From contig JANRKY010000090.1 in the NCBI GenBank assembly GCA_033763135.1, positions 1 to 40,284 of the forward strand: a DNA stretch of 40,284 nt. Direction: 5' to 3'. A program made the translations under genes and the position numbers. Source of the stretch: DALYLB01 sp033763135 (GTDB lineage: Bacteria > Acidobacteriota > Blastocatellia > RBC074). Each line of letters begins with the position of its first letter. Positions within the stretch are counted from its first letter, which is position 1. Below, piece after piece: positions 7,827 to 17,709 of this stretch. The notes beneath the pieces were generated by a model. It was not told where the DNA came from, did not search any database, and saw only the letters and a program-made list of their open reading frames with translations.

Positions 7827-8750
7827 TCACACTTCGATCTCGTCCAGATCCTTTGCGAGCGTGACGGCGGGAAAGATGGCGCGCGCCTCGTCGAGGAGGG
7901 GGCGAAGATCGAAATATCGGGAACTGAAATGGGTCAGGAGCAGGTTGCGCGCCTGTGCCTCGGCGGCGATGGTCGCGGCCTGGGCCGCGGTCGAGTGGCC
8001 GAAATGATGGGCCTCTTCGATCAGGTCGTCGCAATAGGTGGCCTCGTGGATCAGCCAGTCGGCCTCGGCGGCCAGCGCCCGCACGTTCTCGCAGGGACGC
8101 GTATCGAGACAGTAGCTCACGACCTTGCCGGGCCGCGGCGGGCCGAGCACCTGCGCGGAAGCGATGACGCGCCCGTCGTCGAGCGTGACGCTCTGGCCGG
8201 CCTGCAGTCGGGAATAGAGCGGACCGGCCGGAATGCCCAATGCGCGGGCGGCCTCCAGATCGAAGCGGCCGGGTTTCGTCTTCTCCTCCAGCCGATAGCC
8301 CAGCGTGAAGATCCGGTGATCGATCGGACAGGTCGTCACGGTGACGCGTTCCGACTCGTAGACCCGTTCGTGCGCGCGGCCCCGGAAATAGGCCGCGTCG
8401 AACTCGCGCAGGTCGAGCGGATAGTTGACATAACAGATCTTCAGGCCCGCGAGCAGTTCCAGATATTCGCCGATGCCGGCAGGGCCGACCAGCGTCAGTT
8501 CCTTCGTCCGGCTGTCGAGCGACATCGAGGAGAGCAGGCCCGGCAGACCGTTGAAATGATCTCCGTGCAGATGCGAGATGAAGATGCCGACCAGTTTCTG
8601 CGGCGAAAGCCCGGCGCGCGCAATCTGCATCTGCGTCCCTTCGCCGCAATCAAAGAGCCACCATTCGCCGTCGCCGACGACGGCGGTGGCGCTGACATTG
8701 CGATGCAGCGTGGGTTTTCCGGAACTCGTGCCGAGCGGAATGATCTTCAA
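7827..8750 (-). CDS. rnz: Ribonuclease Z (tRNA 3' endonuclease)
   Basis: RNase Z trims the 3' trailer of tRNA precursors that lack an encoded CCA, to which the tRNA-Arg of this window belongs. The 307-residue protein has the metallo-beta-lactamase motif SHLHGDH at 59-65 (His60, His62, Asp64, His65), a further metal-binding set in HEATYCDD and HFGHSTAAQ, and a closing LLTHFSSRY. The flexible-arm region is present and the length fits the short ElaC-type enzyme. Start 8748-8750 (MKIIPLGTSSGKP) is where homologous proteins begin. It lies alone between two repeat elements. Confidence 0.92.
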   Translation of the reverse strand: MKIIPLGTSSGKPTLHRNVSATAVVGDGEWWLFDCGEGTQMQIARAGLSPQKLVGIFISHLHGDHFNGLPGLLSSMSLDSRTKELTLVGPAGIGEYLELLAGLKICYVNYPLDLREFDAAYFRGRAHERVYESERVTVTTCPIDHRIFTLGYRLEEKTKPGRFDLEAARALGIPAGPLYSRLQAGQSVTLDDGRVIASAQVLGPPRPGKVVSYCLDTRPCENVRALAAEADWLIHEATYCDDLIEEAHHFGHSTAAQAATIAAEAQARNLLLTHFSSRYFDLRPLLDEARAIFPAVTLAKDLDEIEV

Positions 8751-8774
8751 AGCCTCTCCCCGATTAAATCAGGG

Positions 8775-8890
8775 CCAACAACATTGGGACAGAAGAACTG
8801 AACCACGGGGAGCACGGGGAACACGGGGCTTCGATGATTATTGTTCCCCCGTGTCCCCCGTGGTTGGGATTTCTTGTCCGAATGTTTTCC
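8775..8890. repeat. Iterated-word palindrome, CACGGGGA family
   Basis: Left arm 8801-8828 (AACCACGGGGAGCACGGGGA and one more word) pairs with right arm 8844-8865. The match extends outward into flanks: a left flank ACATTGGGACAGAAG and, reading the right side in reverse complement, ACATTCGGACAAGAA. The outer right flank (8875-8890, reverse complement GGAAAACATTCGGACA) is nearly the same as the left end of the CAGGAT element at 18543-18558, although the internal words differ. Confidence 0.85.
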
Positions 8891-8953
8891 GGCCCGAGTG
8901 ATGCGCGATTGAAAATCACAGTCTACCGCACATCGCGCCGATTGCCATCGCAA

Positions 8954-9855
8954 TCAGGGCGTCGCGGCCTTCTTCTTTTCCGCGGGAATCAGCATCGCCC
9001 GGATCTCTTCGCGGATGGCCGGCCAGACGGGGGAGTTCGGATCCACGACCTCGAAATGGCCCGCTTTCTCGATCAGGCGCAGCGTCACGGCGTCGCCCTT
9101 CTTCTGCGCGGCTTCGGCATATTCGCGCGCCATCGCGACCGGAATGATCGTGTCGCTGTCGCCCTGCACGATCACCTGCGGCAGCCGCAGCGGAAGCAGT
9201 TCGATCGGCGAGCCGAGATTGTAGATCGCGGTCTTCTCCGCCGCGGGGCCGCCCATCAACTGCGCGACTTCGCGATCGCAGGCCGTGCCGGTCTTGCGCA
9301 GATCGGAGATTCCCGCCAGCGGAACGAGGCCCCGCAACGGGAGGGGATCGGCCGTATGGAGCGGACTCTCCTTCGGCAGATTTCGCCGGGCGCCGAGCCA
9401 GAGCGCCAGATGGCCGCCCGCCGAATGGCCCGTCGCCACGACCCGCGTCAGATCCAGCGGATAGCTCTTCGCCAGCTCGCGCAAATGGTCCGCCGCCCGC
9501 CCCGCATCCTCGAACGTCCCCGGCCATCCGCCGCCCTCATTGCCGATCCGGCGATACTCGATGTTCCACGTCGCGATCCCCGCGCTCGTCAGATCCGCCG
9601 CCACGTGGCCCATATATCCCAGCCCGTACTGCGACAGCCAGCACCCGCCGTGAATCACGATCGCCACCGGATGCGGCCCCGCCCCCTTCGGCAGCCGCAG
9701 CTCTCCGAACTGAAATTCGTTCCGCCCATACGCAATGCGATGATCCGCCGGCGGCGCCGGCCGCGTCAGAATGCTTCGCGATCCCTGCCCCCGCAGCGAC
9801 GCCACGCCCGCGAGAGCGCAGGCCGCGAGCGTCAATGCCGCAATCGTTGCTCGTT

Positions 9856-9859
<4 letters not shown>
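8954..9859 (-). CDS. Exported alpha/beta hydrolase (esterase/dienelactone hydrolase-like)
   Basis: A 301-residue alpha/beta hydrolase with an N-terminal signal peptide (MKRATIAALTLAACALAGVA) and so a periplasmic or secreted ester hydrolase. The oxyanion-hole HGG lies at 70-72 and the nucleophile elbow GHSAGG at 145-149 with Ser146. The acid (VIVQGDSDTIIP) and the catalytic histidine (KAGHFEVVDP) come in the expected order near the end. The substrate is unknown; similar proteins cleave acyl esters or feruloyl groups. Its ATG overlaps the stop of the aldehyde dehydrogenase (9856-9859, ATGA), so the two are translationally coupled. Confidence 0.88.
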
Positions 9860-11424
<1,565 letters not shown>

Positions 11425-11441
11425 GGTTTTTTCCTCAGGAA

Positions 11442-11920
11442 AATAGACAGGATTTACAGGATTTTTCAGGATTCTCAGGATTGCCCCGATGGTTTGTACA
11501 GTCGGTGCTTTCTTTTAACCTGCACCGATGAACCAAAGTTGATCAGCAGGCCAATTTCGAATCCAGTTGCATTCAGATAATGAACTACCTGTTGCTCGTG
11601 CTCTTTCGTTAATGCTTGGACTGCCTTCAACTCAACGATAACCTTGTCATCGACCAATAAATCCGCAAAATATTCACCGACGACATTGCCGTCATATAAG
11701 ACGTTGATTGGTGCTTGTTGTCTGACACGCAATCCGCTCTTCTCTGTCTCAATTCGAAGAGCGTTCTCATATACTTTTTCCAAAAAGCCCGCCCCCAATT
11801 TCTTGTGCACTTGATAGGCACATCCAATAATTAATTCCGTGGTGCGGTCCTCCAACGCCATCTCACCTCCCCCTGCCCTTATCCTGTAAATCCTGAAAAA
11901 TCCTGTGAATCCTGTCTATT
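11442..11920. mobile_element. CAGGAT-word palindrome with a GxxExxY gene in its loop
   Basis: The left arm (11442-11483) starts AATAGACAGGATTTACAGGA and continues with TTTTTCAGGATTCTCAGGAT; the right arm (11879-11920) is its reverse complement over about 42 bases with only a few changes. The roughly 395 bases between the arms are filled by one gene, the GxxExxY protein, whose stop codon falls inside the left arm. The inside is clearly richer in AT than the neighbouring genes, which points to separate origin. The same arms occur without a gene at 3255-3342 and 18543-18681. That the unit moves is an inference; no target-site duplication was identified. Confidence 0.6.
11475..11861 (-). CDS. GxxExxY protein (PD-(D/E)XK nuclease superfamily)
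   Basis: A 128-residue member of the GxxExxY family (PDDEXK_3). The name-giving motif is GFLEKVY at residues 25-31. A nuclease-type core follows: Asp68 in YFADLLVDDK and ELK at 77-79, giving the D...ExK pattern of restriction-like nucleases, then a helix with EHEQQVVHYL. Length matches the family, which typically occurs in many copies per genome with no proven role. The start ATG at 11859-11861 has an AGGGGGAGGTGA ribosome site. The gene sits inside the loop of a palindromic repeat and has lower GC than its neighbours. Whether it cuts DNA or serves the repeat is not known. Confidence 0.9.
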   Translation of the reverse strand: MALEDRTTELIIGCAYQVHKKLGAGFLEKVYENALRIETEKSGLRVRQQAPINVLYDGNVVGEYFADLLVDDKVIVELKAVQALTKEHEQQVVHYLNATGFEIGLLINFGSSVQVKRKHRLYKPSGQS

Positions 11921-11934
11921 CTTTTTTTAAGCCT

Positions 11935-12546
11935 TTACGCCTTCGCCACGATATTGAAATGAATCACGACCTCGTTCTTCACCTTGATCGTTCCGCCCGC
12001 GGCGGAATAGGGCTTGATGCCGTAATCGCTCTGCTTCAGCGTGTATTTTCCGACCGCGCGAAGCTGCTGCGGCGTTACCGTCAGCGTGACGGGGACGGCG
12101 ATCCGCCGGGTCACGCCGTGCAGCGTCAAATCGCCCTCCAGCATGAGGCTGTAGGCATTCTCTCCGGCCGGCTTCAGATCCGAGACCCCGGCCGATTTGA
12201 ACGCGATGCCGGGATGTTTCTGCGATTCGAGAACCTCGCCGTGCATCGAGGCCGCGATCTTCTTCTTGTCCTCTTCGCTCGGTTTCTTATCGAGGACGGT
12301 GAGCGATTTCGCGTCGATCTCCAGTGTCAGCGCGCCGCCGCCCGCGCCCGTCTGCGGGATCGTCGCCTTGCCGCTGAACGATTTCACGCCGATCTCGTGA
12401 TCGTGCGCCAGCCCGCTGAGCAACCCCGTCTTCGCCACAAAGACCCAGAAACTGCTCTCGGACGCCACGATCGCATACGTCCGCGTCTGCGCGCTCGCCG
12501 CCAGCGAACAACACACCAACAACCCAGCCAGCATCGCGCTTCTCAT
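11935..12546 (-). CDS. YceI family periplasmic lipid-binding protein
   Basis: A 203-residue YceI-like protein: a signal peptide (about 1-19, ending SLAASAQ) and an extended lipocalin-like beta-barrel that binds isoprenoid or other hydrophobic ligands. The family pattern is seen in VFVAKTGLLSGLAHDHEI, GEVLESQKHPGIAFKS, the GDLTLHGVTR turn and LKQSDYGIKPY. It is the second of two consecutive YceI genes, 23 bases after the first, probably one operon. The two are clearly paralogous but diverged. The ligand and role are unknown; some members respond to pH or base stress. Confidence 0.88.
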   Translation of the reverse strand: MRSAMLAGLLVCCSLAASAQTRTYAIVASESSFWVFVAKTGLLSGLAHDHEIGVKSFSGKATIPQTGAGGGALTLEIDAKSLTVLDKKPSEEDKKKIAASMHGEVLESQKHPGIAFKSAGVSDLKPAGENAYSLMLEGDLTLHGVTRRIAVPVTLTVTPQQLRAVGKYTLKQSDYGIKPYSAAGGTIKVKNEVVIHFNIVAKA

Positions 12547-12569
12547 CTCGCTCCTCCTTCGCGGCGTCG

Positions 12570-13226
12570 CTATTTCAGCTTCGCCGCCACCGCGAAGCTG
12601 ACCTTCAGCTCATCGCCGATCTTGATCAGGCCGAGCCCCTTCTCGAAGGGCTGCATGCCGAAATCGCTCTGCTTCAGCTTCGCCTCGCCCGTGGCCTTCA
12701 CTTCATCGGCGCCGAGCGTGACGTTCACGGGAAAGGCGACCCGCTTCGTCACGCCGTGGAGGATGAGGTCGCCGTTGAGCGTGAAGCTCCGCGTGGCGCC
12801 CGCGCGACGCAACTCGCTGATCGAGACCGAGACGAAGCGGATCGTCGGATATTTTTCGACTTCGAGCACGGTGTTGCGCAGCACGTCGTGAAAGCCCCGC
12901 CGCTCGAAATCGCCCATGGCCTCATCGGCATTTGTCATGGACTTTGCCTCGGCGTCGAGCGTCACGGTCATCCGGGTTTCGTCGCGGGGCAGTTCGATCC
13001 GGCCGCTGAACGTCTTCGCGAGGACGCGATGCGTCGGATATTTTCTGTTGAGCAGCCCCTCCTGCGTCAGCGTCACCTCGATCCGGCTCTGCGCGGCATC
13101 GAACTCATAGCTCTTCGGCGGCGCCGTCGGCTTGCTGCGCTGCGCCGACGTGGACGCAACCAGCGCCAGCGCGAGGACCATTGCGCCGCCCAGGCTCGTT
13201 CTGTCGATTCGTCGTCCAGAATTCAT
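12570..13226 (-). CDS. YceI family periplasmic protein, second paralogue
   Basis: A 218-residue YceI-domain protein with a signal peptide (hydrophobic MVLALALVASTSAQ after a basic start). It shows the family features YEFDAAQSRIEVTL, DVLRNTVLEVEKYPTIRF, NGDLILHGVTKRVAFP and LKQSDFGMQPF. It precedes its paralogue on the same strand with a 23-base gap. Compared with the other copy the start is longer and the inner loop NADEAMGDFERRGFHD differs, so the bound ligand may differ too. A shorter start at the internal ATG (MVLALAL) is possible. Confidence 0.88.
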   Translation of the reverse strand: MNSGRRIDRTSLGGAMVLALALVASTSAQRSKPTAPPKSYEFDAAQSRIEVTLTQEGLLNRKYPTHRVLAKTFSGRIELPRDETRMTVTLDAEAKSMTNADEAMGDFERRGFHDVLRNTVLEVEKYPTIRFVSVSISELRRAGATRSFTLNGDLILHGVTKRVAFPVNVTLGADEVKATGEAKLKQSDFGMQPFEKGLGLIKIGDELKVSFAVAAKLK

Positions 13227-13247
13227 GCAGGCGCTCCGATCCGGCGA

Positions 13248-13655
13248 TCAGCCACGATAATTGGCATCGTCGATCGGTTCGACGATGACGGCGGTGCCGT
13301 AGGCCAGCACTTCCGTGACGCCGCTCATCATCTCGTTGGCGTCATAGCGCGCGCCGATGATCGCGTTCGCGCCGATCTCGGAGGCGTGCTGGATCAGAAT
13401 CTCGAAGGCCTCTTCGCGCGCCTTCTCGCACAACTGCGTGAAGAGCGTGATGTTCCCGCCGATCAGCGTCTGAAAGCTTCCGCCGATCGTCCCGAACACC
13501 GATCGCGAGCGGACCGTGATTCCCCGCACCACGCCCAGGTTCCGCACAATGCGGAATCCCGGCAGCTCGAACGCCGTCGTCACCATGTGATGCGCGACCG
13601 AATATCGCGGCGGCGCGACCGGATATGGCGTCTGCTTGTTGATCTTGTTGTCCAT
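13248..13655 (-). CDS. ybjQ: YbjQ family protein (heavy-metal-binding domain)
   Basis: A 135-residue YbjQ/UPF0145 protein. Typical segments are VTTAFELPGFRIVRNLGVVRGITVRS, the glycine-rich IGGNITLFTQLCEKAREEA and the closing IGANAIIGARYDANEM...TEVLAYGTAVIVEP. Family proteins form small pentameric rings; a metal-binding role has been suggested but not settled. There is no signal peptide. The N-terminal about 25 residues are an extra, proline-rich lead compared with the shortest members. The gene lies 21 bases after the start of the YceI pair and may be cotranscribed upstream of them. Confidence 0.88.
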   Translation of the reverse strand: MDNKINKQTPYPVAPPRYSVAHHMVTTAFELPGFRIVRNLGVVRGITVRSRSVFGTIGGSFQTLIGGNITLFTQLCEKAREEAFEILIQHASEIGANAIIGARYDANEMMSGVTEVLAYGTAVIVEPIDDANYRG

Positions 13656-13713
13656 GCTGCGTTCCTCGCGAATCCATTCATCGTATCGCCTTCAGGCGGT
13701 AAGATGATGGGTT

Positions 13714-14133
13714 TCATTCAAATAAGCTCCCCTGCTCCCGGGACTCTTCTTCATATTCCGGCGGCTGCCAGAGATAGTTCTCGATCCGGCATCGCCCCTT
13801 CGCGTCAAAGACGACCCCCTCGCTTTCGAGCAGTCGCTGCTGCAGATCGGGCGGCGTCGTCCGGCCGGCGGTCGAGCACCCGCCCTGTGCGTTGATCACG
13901 CGATGCCAGGGGATTCCCTCGCCATACTCCTCCTTCGGCGGCGTGGCAAACATCACGTTGCCGATCGCGCGCGCGTCATAGCCCGCGCCGAGGACGCGCG
14001 CGATCTGCCCGTAATTCATCACGCGCCCCGCTGGAATTCGCAGGACGAGATCGTATACGCGCTTTCGAAAGCTCGGTTCGTCCTGCGGCCGTCCGCGAAC
14101 GATGTCGGCGATTGGTCTGCTTCGATTTGCCAT
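13714..14133 (-). CDS. Alkyltransferase-like protein (ATL), MGMT family
   Basis: A 139-residue MGMT-family protein. The active-site motif reads IPWHRVI with Trp76 in place of the reactive cysteine of true O6-alkylguanine-DNA methyltransferases, so it should not dealkylate DNA. The rest of the DNA-binding domain is kept, including the helix RAIGNVM with the flipping arginine Arg55 and the AGRVMNYGQIA helix. Such ATL proteins bind O6-alkylguanine and flag it for nucleotide excision repair. The C-terminus has a short extra acidic tail. Its end lies 58 bases before ybjQ, its start 7 bases after a methyltransferase gene, so it may be in an operon with it. Confidence 0.9.
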   Translation of the reverse strand: MANRSRPIADIVRGRPQDEPSFRKRVYDLVLRIPAGRVMNYGQIARVLGAGYDARAIGNVMFATPPKEEYGEGIPWHRVINAQGGCSTAGRTTPPDLQQRLLESEGVVFDAKGRCRIENYLWQPPEYEEESREQGSLFE

Positions 14134-14139
14134 CGCGTC

Positions 14140-14889
14140 TCATTCTTTATGCGCCACGATGCGCAGCCGCCGATAATCGGCGTGCCAGGCCCCATTCTTG
14201 AAGAGCGCCCCGCGCGTCCGCGCCTTGACCTCGTCGAGAACGGACGCCCGCAACTCTTCCGGCAGCGCTTCGATCACGCTGCGGCGGAACATGCGAATCC
14301 AGTTGCTCAGGCCCTCCTCGCCGTCTTCGAGCCGCGTGAAACGATCGAAGAGCGCGGCGCTTGCGACCTGCAGTCCATGCCGTTCGAGCAGCGAACAATA
14401 TTCGCCGATGCTCGGGAAATAGTTTTCCGCACTGACGGCGATTCCCGCCCGCTCCCGCACGACCGCCTCCAGTGTGCTGTAGATCCGCTGGACGTTGCCC
14501 CTGCCCCCGAACTCGACGACGAATCGCCCGCCCGGTCGCAGCGCCCGCGACATGCAGATCACCGCCTCCTCCGCCTGGTGCACCCAGTGCAGCGCGGCAT
14601 TGGAAAAGATCGCGTCGAACGGCCGGTCGAACGTGAAATCGGAGGCGTCCGCGACGACGAACTCCACCGCCGGATAGGCCGCGTGCGCCGTCGCGATCAT
14701 CTCGATCGAACTGTCGATCCCCGTGACGATCGCGCCCGATCGCGAGATCAGATCGGTCAGATGGCCCGTCCCGCAACCCACATCCAGAATGCGCTCCCCC
14801 GCCGCCGGCGCAAGCAACGCAAGCACTCCTTCGCCATACCGCGTGACGAAGGAGTGCTTCTGATCATAAAAACCCGAATCCCATTTCAT
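14140..14889 (-). CDS. Class I SAM-dependent methyltransferase (trans-aconitate type)
   Basis: A 249-residue class I methyltransferase. The S-adenosylmethionine motif ILDVGCGTGHL lies at 34-44, followed by the acidic ribose-binding residue in VTGIDSS, then VVADASDF and the SNAALHWV segment that is typical of the Tam (trans-aconitate) branch. The C-terminal half has the LPEELRASVLDEV helix seen in that branch. The real acceptor molecule is unknown. It sits directly upstream of the ATL gene (7-base gap) and just downstream of DinB, so the three may be one transcription unit. Start MKWDSGFYDQKHSF is a family-typical start. Confidence 0.87.
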   Translation of the reverse strand: MKWDSGFYDQKHSFVTRYGEGVLALLAPAAGERILDVGCGTGHLTDLISRSGAIVTGIDSSIEMIATAHAAYPAVEFVVADASDFTFDRPFDAIFSNAALHWVHQAEEAVICMSRALRPGGRFVVEFGGRGNVQRIYSTLEAVVRERAGIAVSAENYFPSIGEYCSLLERHGLQVASAALFDRFTRLEDGEEGLSNWIRMFRRSVIEALPEELRASVLDEVKARTRGALFKNGAWHADYRRLRIVAHKE

Positions 14890-14901
14890 AATAAAAAAAG
14901 A

Positions 14902-15357
14902 TCAACCAAACAACGGCGGAACCTCGCAGCCGAGCGTCCGCAGATAGACATAGAGCTGGCCCCGATGATGAATCTCGTGCTCGTGCGTCAGGTGGAGCAG
15001 CGTCATCCGCGACATCTTCTTGTCGGGGCCAAAGGGCGCGACCTCTTCCGCCAGCTGCTCCGCCGTCAACCCGGAGATCTTCGGAATCAACGACTCGTGC
15101 GAGGCATCGAAGGCCTTGATGAACTCCGCCGTGTCGGTCGGCTTCGGGGGCATCTCCTTCGGGAAGACGCCGGTCAGCGTCGCCTCGATCAATCCCCATT
15201 CCGCGCCGTAAATGTGGTGCATCAGATCGCCGAGAGACATTGCCGTCTCGCTCGGTTTCCAGTCGTATTGGTCGGAGGGCGCGACTGCCATGATCGCCGC
15301 CGTCTGCTTATGAATCCGTTTCCAGTTGCTGATATATGAATCGAGAGGTGAAGACAT
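14902..15357 (-). CDS. DinB family four-helix protein
   Basis: A 151-residue DinB/YfiT-like four-helix bundle that normally holds one metal ion with three histidines. Candidates are His47/His48 in LGDLMHHIYGAEW and the two histidines in THEHEIHHRGQLYVYLR, which is a highly typical closing motif. Many members are thiol-dependent transferases with bacillithiol, mycothiol or glutathione; which thiol is used here is unknown. Length matches the family. Upstream (15358-15495) there is only an inverted repeat before the fdhA stop. Confidence 0.85.
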   Translation of the reverse strand: MSSPLDSYISNWKRIHKQTAAIMAVAPSDQYDWKPSETAMSLGDLMHHIYGAEWGLIEATLTGVFPKEMPPKPTDTAEFIKAFDASHESLIPKISGLTAEQLAEEVAPFGPDKKMSRMTLLHLTHEHEIHHRGQLYVYLRTLGCEVPPLFG

Positions 15358-15401
15358 TGAAATTTCCTTTCCTTGCTTTAGGGGGATTGTCCTGGAAAGA
15401 G

Positions 15402-15471
15402 GATAACGGAACGGGCGGAAATCGTGAAACCGACGAAGGCGGAGAGTCCGGGTTCCGCCCGTTCCGTTATC
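15402..15471. repeat. Inverted repeat with GGAACGGG words
   Basis: A perfect 19-base arm (GATAACGGAACGGGCGGAA) at 15402-15420 and its reverse complement at 15453-15471 enclose a 32-base loop. It occupies the gap between DinB and fdhA. Same design as the other intergenic palindromes but only one word and a half per arm. Confidence 0.85.
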
Positions 15472-15495
15472 GTTCTACATCCGTTGGGTTTCTCT

Positions 15496-16689
15496 TTACG
15501 CGGCGATGCTTGCGTGCGGATCGATCACATATTTGCGCGCCGCGCCCTTGTCGAAATCAGAATAGCCGGTCGGCGCGTCATCGAGTGTGATCACGGTGAC
15601 GTTGACCGCCTTGGCCACGTTGATTTTGTTGAAAAGAATGGCATTCATCAACTGCCGGTTGTATTTCAGGACGGGGGTCTGGCCGGTGAAGAACGCGTGG
15701 CTCTTGGCCCAGCCGAGGCCCAGGCGGATGCTCAGGCTGCCGATCTTGGCGTTGTCGTCGATGCCGCCCGGATCGCCGGTCACATAGAGTCCCGGGATGC
15801 CGAGCGAGCCGCCGGCGCGGGTGATCTCCATGATCGAATTGAGCACGGTGGCGGGAGCCTCCGTGCCGGCCATCGAGCCGTGGCCGCGCGCCTCGAAGCC
15901 GACGGCGTCGACCGCGCAATCGACCTCGGGGATGCCGACGATCTGCGCGATCTGGTCGGCCAGCGTGGCGCTCTGCGAGAGATCGACCGTTTCGCAGCCG
16001 AACGACTTCGCCTGCGCAAGCCGCGCCGGAATCATGTCCCCGACGATCACGCAGGCCGCGCCCAGCAACTGCGCCGATGCCGCGGCCGCCAGGCCCACCG
16101 GCCCCGCGCCCGCGATATAGACGATCGTGCCGGGCCCGACGCCCGCCGAGACGCAGCCGTGATAGCCCGTCGGCAGGATGTCCGACAGACAGGTCAGGTC
16201 GCGGATCTTTTCCATCGCCTGCGCCTTGTCCGGAAACCGCAGCAGATTGAAATCGGCGTACGGGACCATCACATATTCCGCCTGCCCGCCGATCCATCCG
16301 CCCATATCCACATAGCCGTACGCGCCGCCCGCGCGCGCGGGATTGACGGTCTGGCAGATGCCGGTCTTCTGCTCCTTGCAGTTGCGGCAACGTCCGCAGG
16401 CGACGTTGAACGGGACGCTGCAAAGGTCGCCGACCTTCAGGAACTCGACGTCCTTGCCGGCCTCGACCACTTCGCCGGTGATCTCATGCCCGAGCACGAG
16501 TCCCGTCGGCGCCGTCGTCCGGCCGCGAACCATGTGCTGGTCGCTGCCGCAGATGTTCGTCGACACCACTTTCAGAATGACGGCGTGTTCCGCTTTTCCG
16601 CCGTTGGGATGTTCGAGTTTGGGATAGTCGATGCTCTGCACTTCGACCTTCCCCGGACCGAGATAGACCACACCACGATTGCTTGCCAT
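15496..16689 (-). CDS. fdhA: Glutathione-independent zinc formaldehyde dehydrogenase
   Basis: A 397-residue zinc- and NAD-dependent dehydrogenase that oxidises formaldehyde or related alcohols/aldehydes without glutathione. Catalytic zinc ligands are Cys47 in NICGSDQH, His68 and Glu69 in LGHEITG; the structural zinc is bound by Cys98, Cys101, Cys104 and Cys112 (ACGRCRNCKEQKTGIC). The cofactor motif GAGPVGLAAAA follows, and the family's long insert with DAVGFEARGHG is present. Length equals the class. It may serve detoxification or one-carbon oxidation. It is followed by the repeat and DinB on the same strand. Confidence 0.9.
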   Translation of the reverse strand: MASNRGVVYLGPGKVEVQSIDYPKLEHPNGGKAEHAVILKVVSTNICGSDQHMVRGRTTAPTGLVLGHEITGEVVEAGKDVEFLKVGDLCSVPFNVACGRCRNCKEQKTGICQTVNPARAGGAYGYVDMGGWIGGQAEYVMVPYADFNLLRFPDKAQAMEKIRDLTCLSDILPTGYHGCVSAGVGPGTIVYIAGAGPVGLAAAASAQLLGAACVIVGDMIPARLAQAKSFGCETVDLSQSATLADQIAQIVGIPEVDCAVDAVGFEARGHGSMAGTEAPATVLNSIMEITRAGGSLGIPGLYVTGDPGGIDDNAKIGSLSIRLGLGWAKSHAFFTGQTPVLKYNRQLMNAILFNKINVAKAVNVTVITLDDAPTGYSDFDKGAARKYVIDPHASIAA

Positions 16690-16795
16690 AGTCTTTGCTT
16701 CCTTGCTGGTTGTAGCCGTTGGATTGCGGGCGGTCTTGTTTGAATGTCGTGTCGCCGCTCCCGCTGGTGGCAGCGACTATTTGGGGCTTGTTCGA

Positions 16796-16826
16796 CGGTC
16801 CGCCGGAAGGCGGAACTCCGAACGGG
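16796..16826. repeat. Half copy of the CCGAAGGCGGAACTCC repeat
   Basis: The stretch ends GGAAGGCGGAACTCCGAACG and closely matches one arm (26008-26032) of the inverted repeat at 25964-26025. The opposite arm is missing. It lies between fdhA and the cyclase gene, which otherwise holds nothing recognisable from 16690 to 16843. Confidence 0.7.
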
Positions 16827-16843
16827 AATTCAGAATGGAGCGT

Positions 16844-17476
16844 TCAATCCCACTGCCGCAGCACGACGCGCGCCGGGCCGCCGTCTCCATCCTTGATCTT
16901 CAGGGGCAGGCAGATCAGTTCGTAATCGCCGGCCGGGACCGCGCCGAGGTCCAGTCCCTCGACGATCACCACGCCCGCGCCGAGCAGCGTCCAATGCGTC
17001 GTCGGCTGCTCGAAATTGAACTTCTCGATCGACAGATAATCGATGCCGACCAGCCGGATGCCGCGTTCGACCAGCAGGGCGGCGCCGTCGGTTTCGAGAT
17101 GGACGAACTCGGTCTGAAACTCGGTCGTCTCCCGCCAGTAGCGCGAGTTGCGCGTCTTGAACAGCAGCCGCTCCACGCCGTCGAGATCGATTTCCGCCAG
17201 CAGCGCCGCATTGATCACGTCCACCTCGCCGACATCCACCACGCGGGCCGGCCCGATGAACAGGTCCAGTGGAAGCCGGTCCGCGGTCTCGCCCTCCGCC
17301 ATGAAATGGTACGGCGGATCGATGTGCGTGCCGATGTGAGTGCTGAAACTGAGATGGGAGACGCGGGCGATGTCGCCCTTCTCCAGAGACATGATGCGCG
17401 TGACTTCGATCGGGGGATCGCCCGGATAGACCGGCAGCTCGTTCGATATGGGAACGGTAATGTCGTAGAGTTTCAT
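16844..17476 (-). CDS. Cyclase/kynurenine formamidase-like hydrolase
   Basis: A 210-residue metal-dependent hydrolase of the cyclase superfamily (KynB-like). The metal motif HIGTHIDPPYHF lies at 47-58 (His47, His51, Asp53), and earlier VYPGDPP and later IGIDYLS-like (VGIDYLSIEK) and GVVIVEGLDL segments are family features. KynB hydrolyses N-formylkynurenine, but this family also has other amidases, and tryptophan genes are not next to it, so the substrate is open. Start MKLYDITVPIS is canonical. It is transcribed toward fdhA. Confidence 0.85.
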   Translation of the reverse strand: MKLYDITVPISNELPVYPGDPPIEVTRIMSLEKGDIARVSHLSFSTHIGTHIDPPYHFMAEGETADRLPLDLFIGPARVVDVGEVDVINAALLAEIDLDGVERLLFKTRNSRYWRETTEFQTEFVHLETDGAALLVERGIRLVGIDYLSIEKFNFEQPTTHWTLLGAGVVIVEGLDLGAVPAGDYELICLPLKIKDGDGGPARVVLRQWD

Positions 17477-17621
17477 CGCCCGATGCTTCCACTCGATGTT
17501 TCTGCCCGATGTTTCTATGGGACAAGCCGTCGCCTGCCGTCAACTCGTATGCAATCGGTGTTTGATGGTGATGACCGAAACGGATATGAAGACGGCGCGA
17601 GTATAGGAAGCCCCTTCCGGG

Positions 17622-17650
17622 TTGTCAAATTTTGGTCCTTTCGGTGTAAA
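17622..17650 (+). promoter_or_regulatory. Candidate sigma-70 promoter for the CysQ-like gene
   Basis: TTGTCA at 17622-17627 and TGTAAA at 17645-17650 are 17 bases apart, about 60 bases before the start codon, in the gap between two divergent genes. Sequence match only. Confidence 0.4.
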
Positions 17651-17709
17651 GTGGGGGCGCATTCATTCGCACTGACACAGGCAATACGGCACAGGCAAAG
17701 GAAGGTTTG

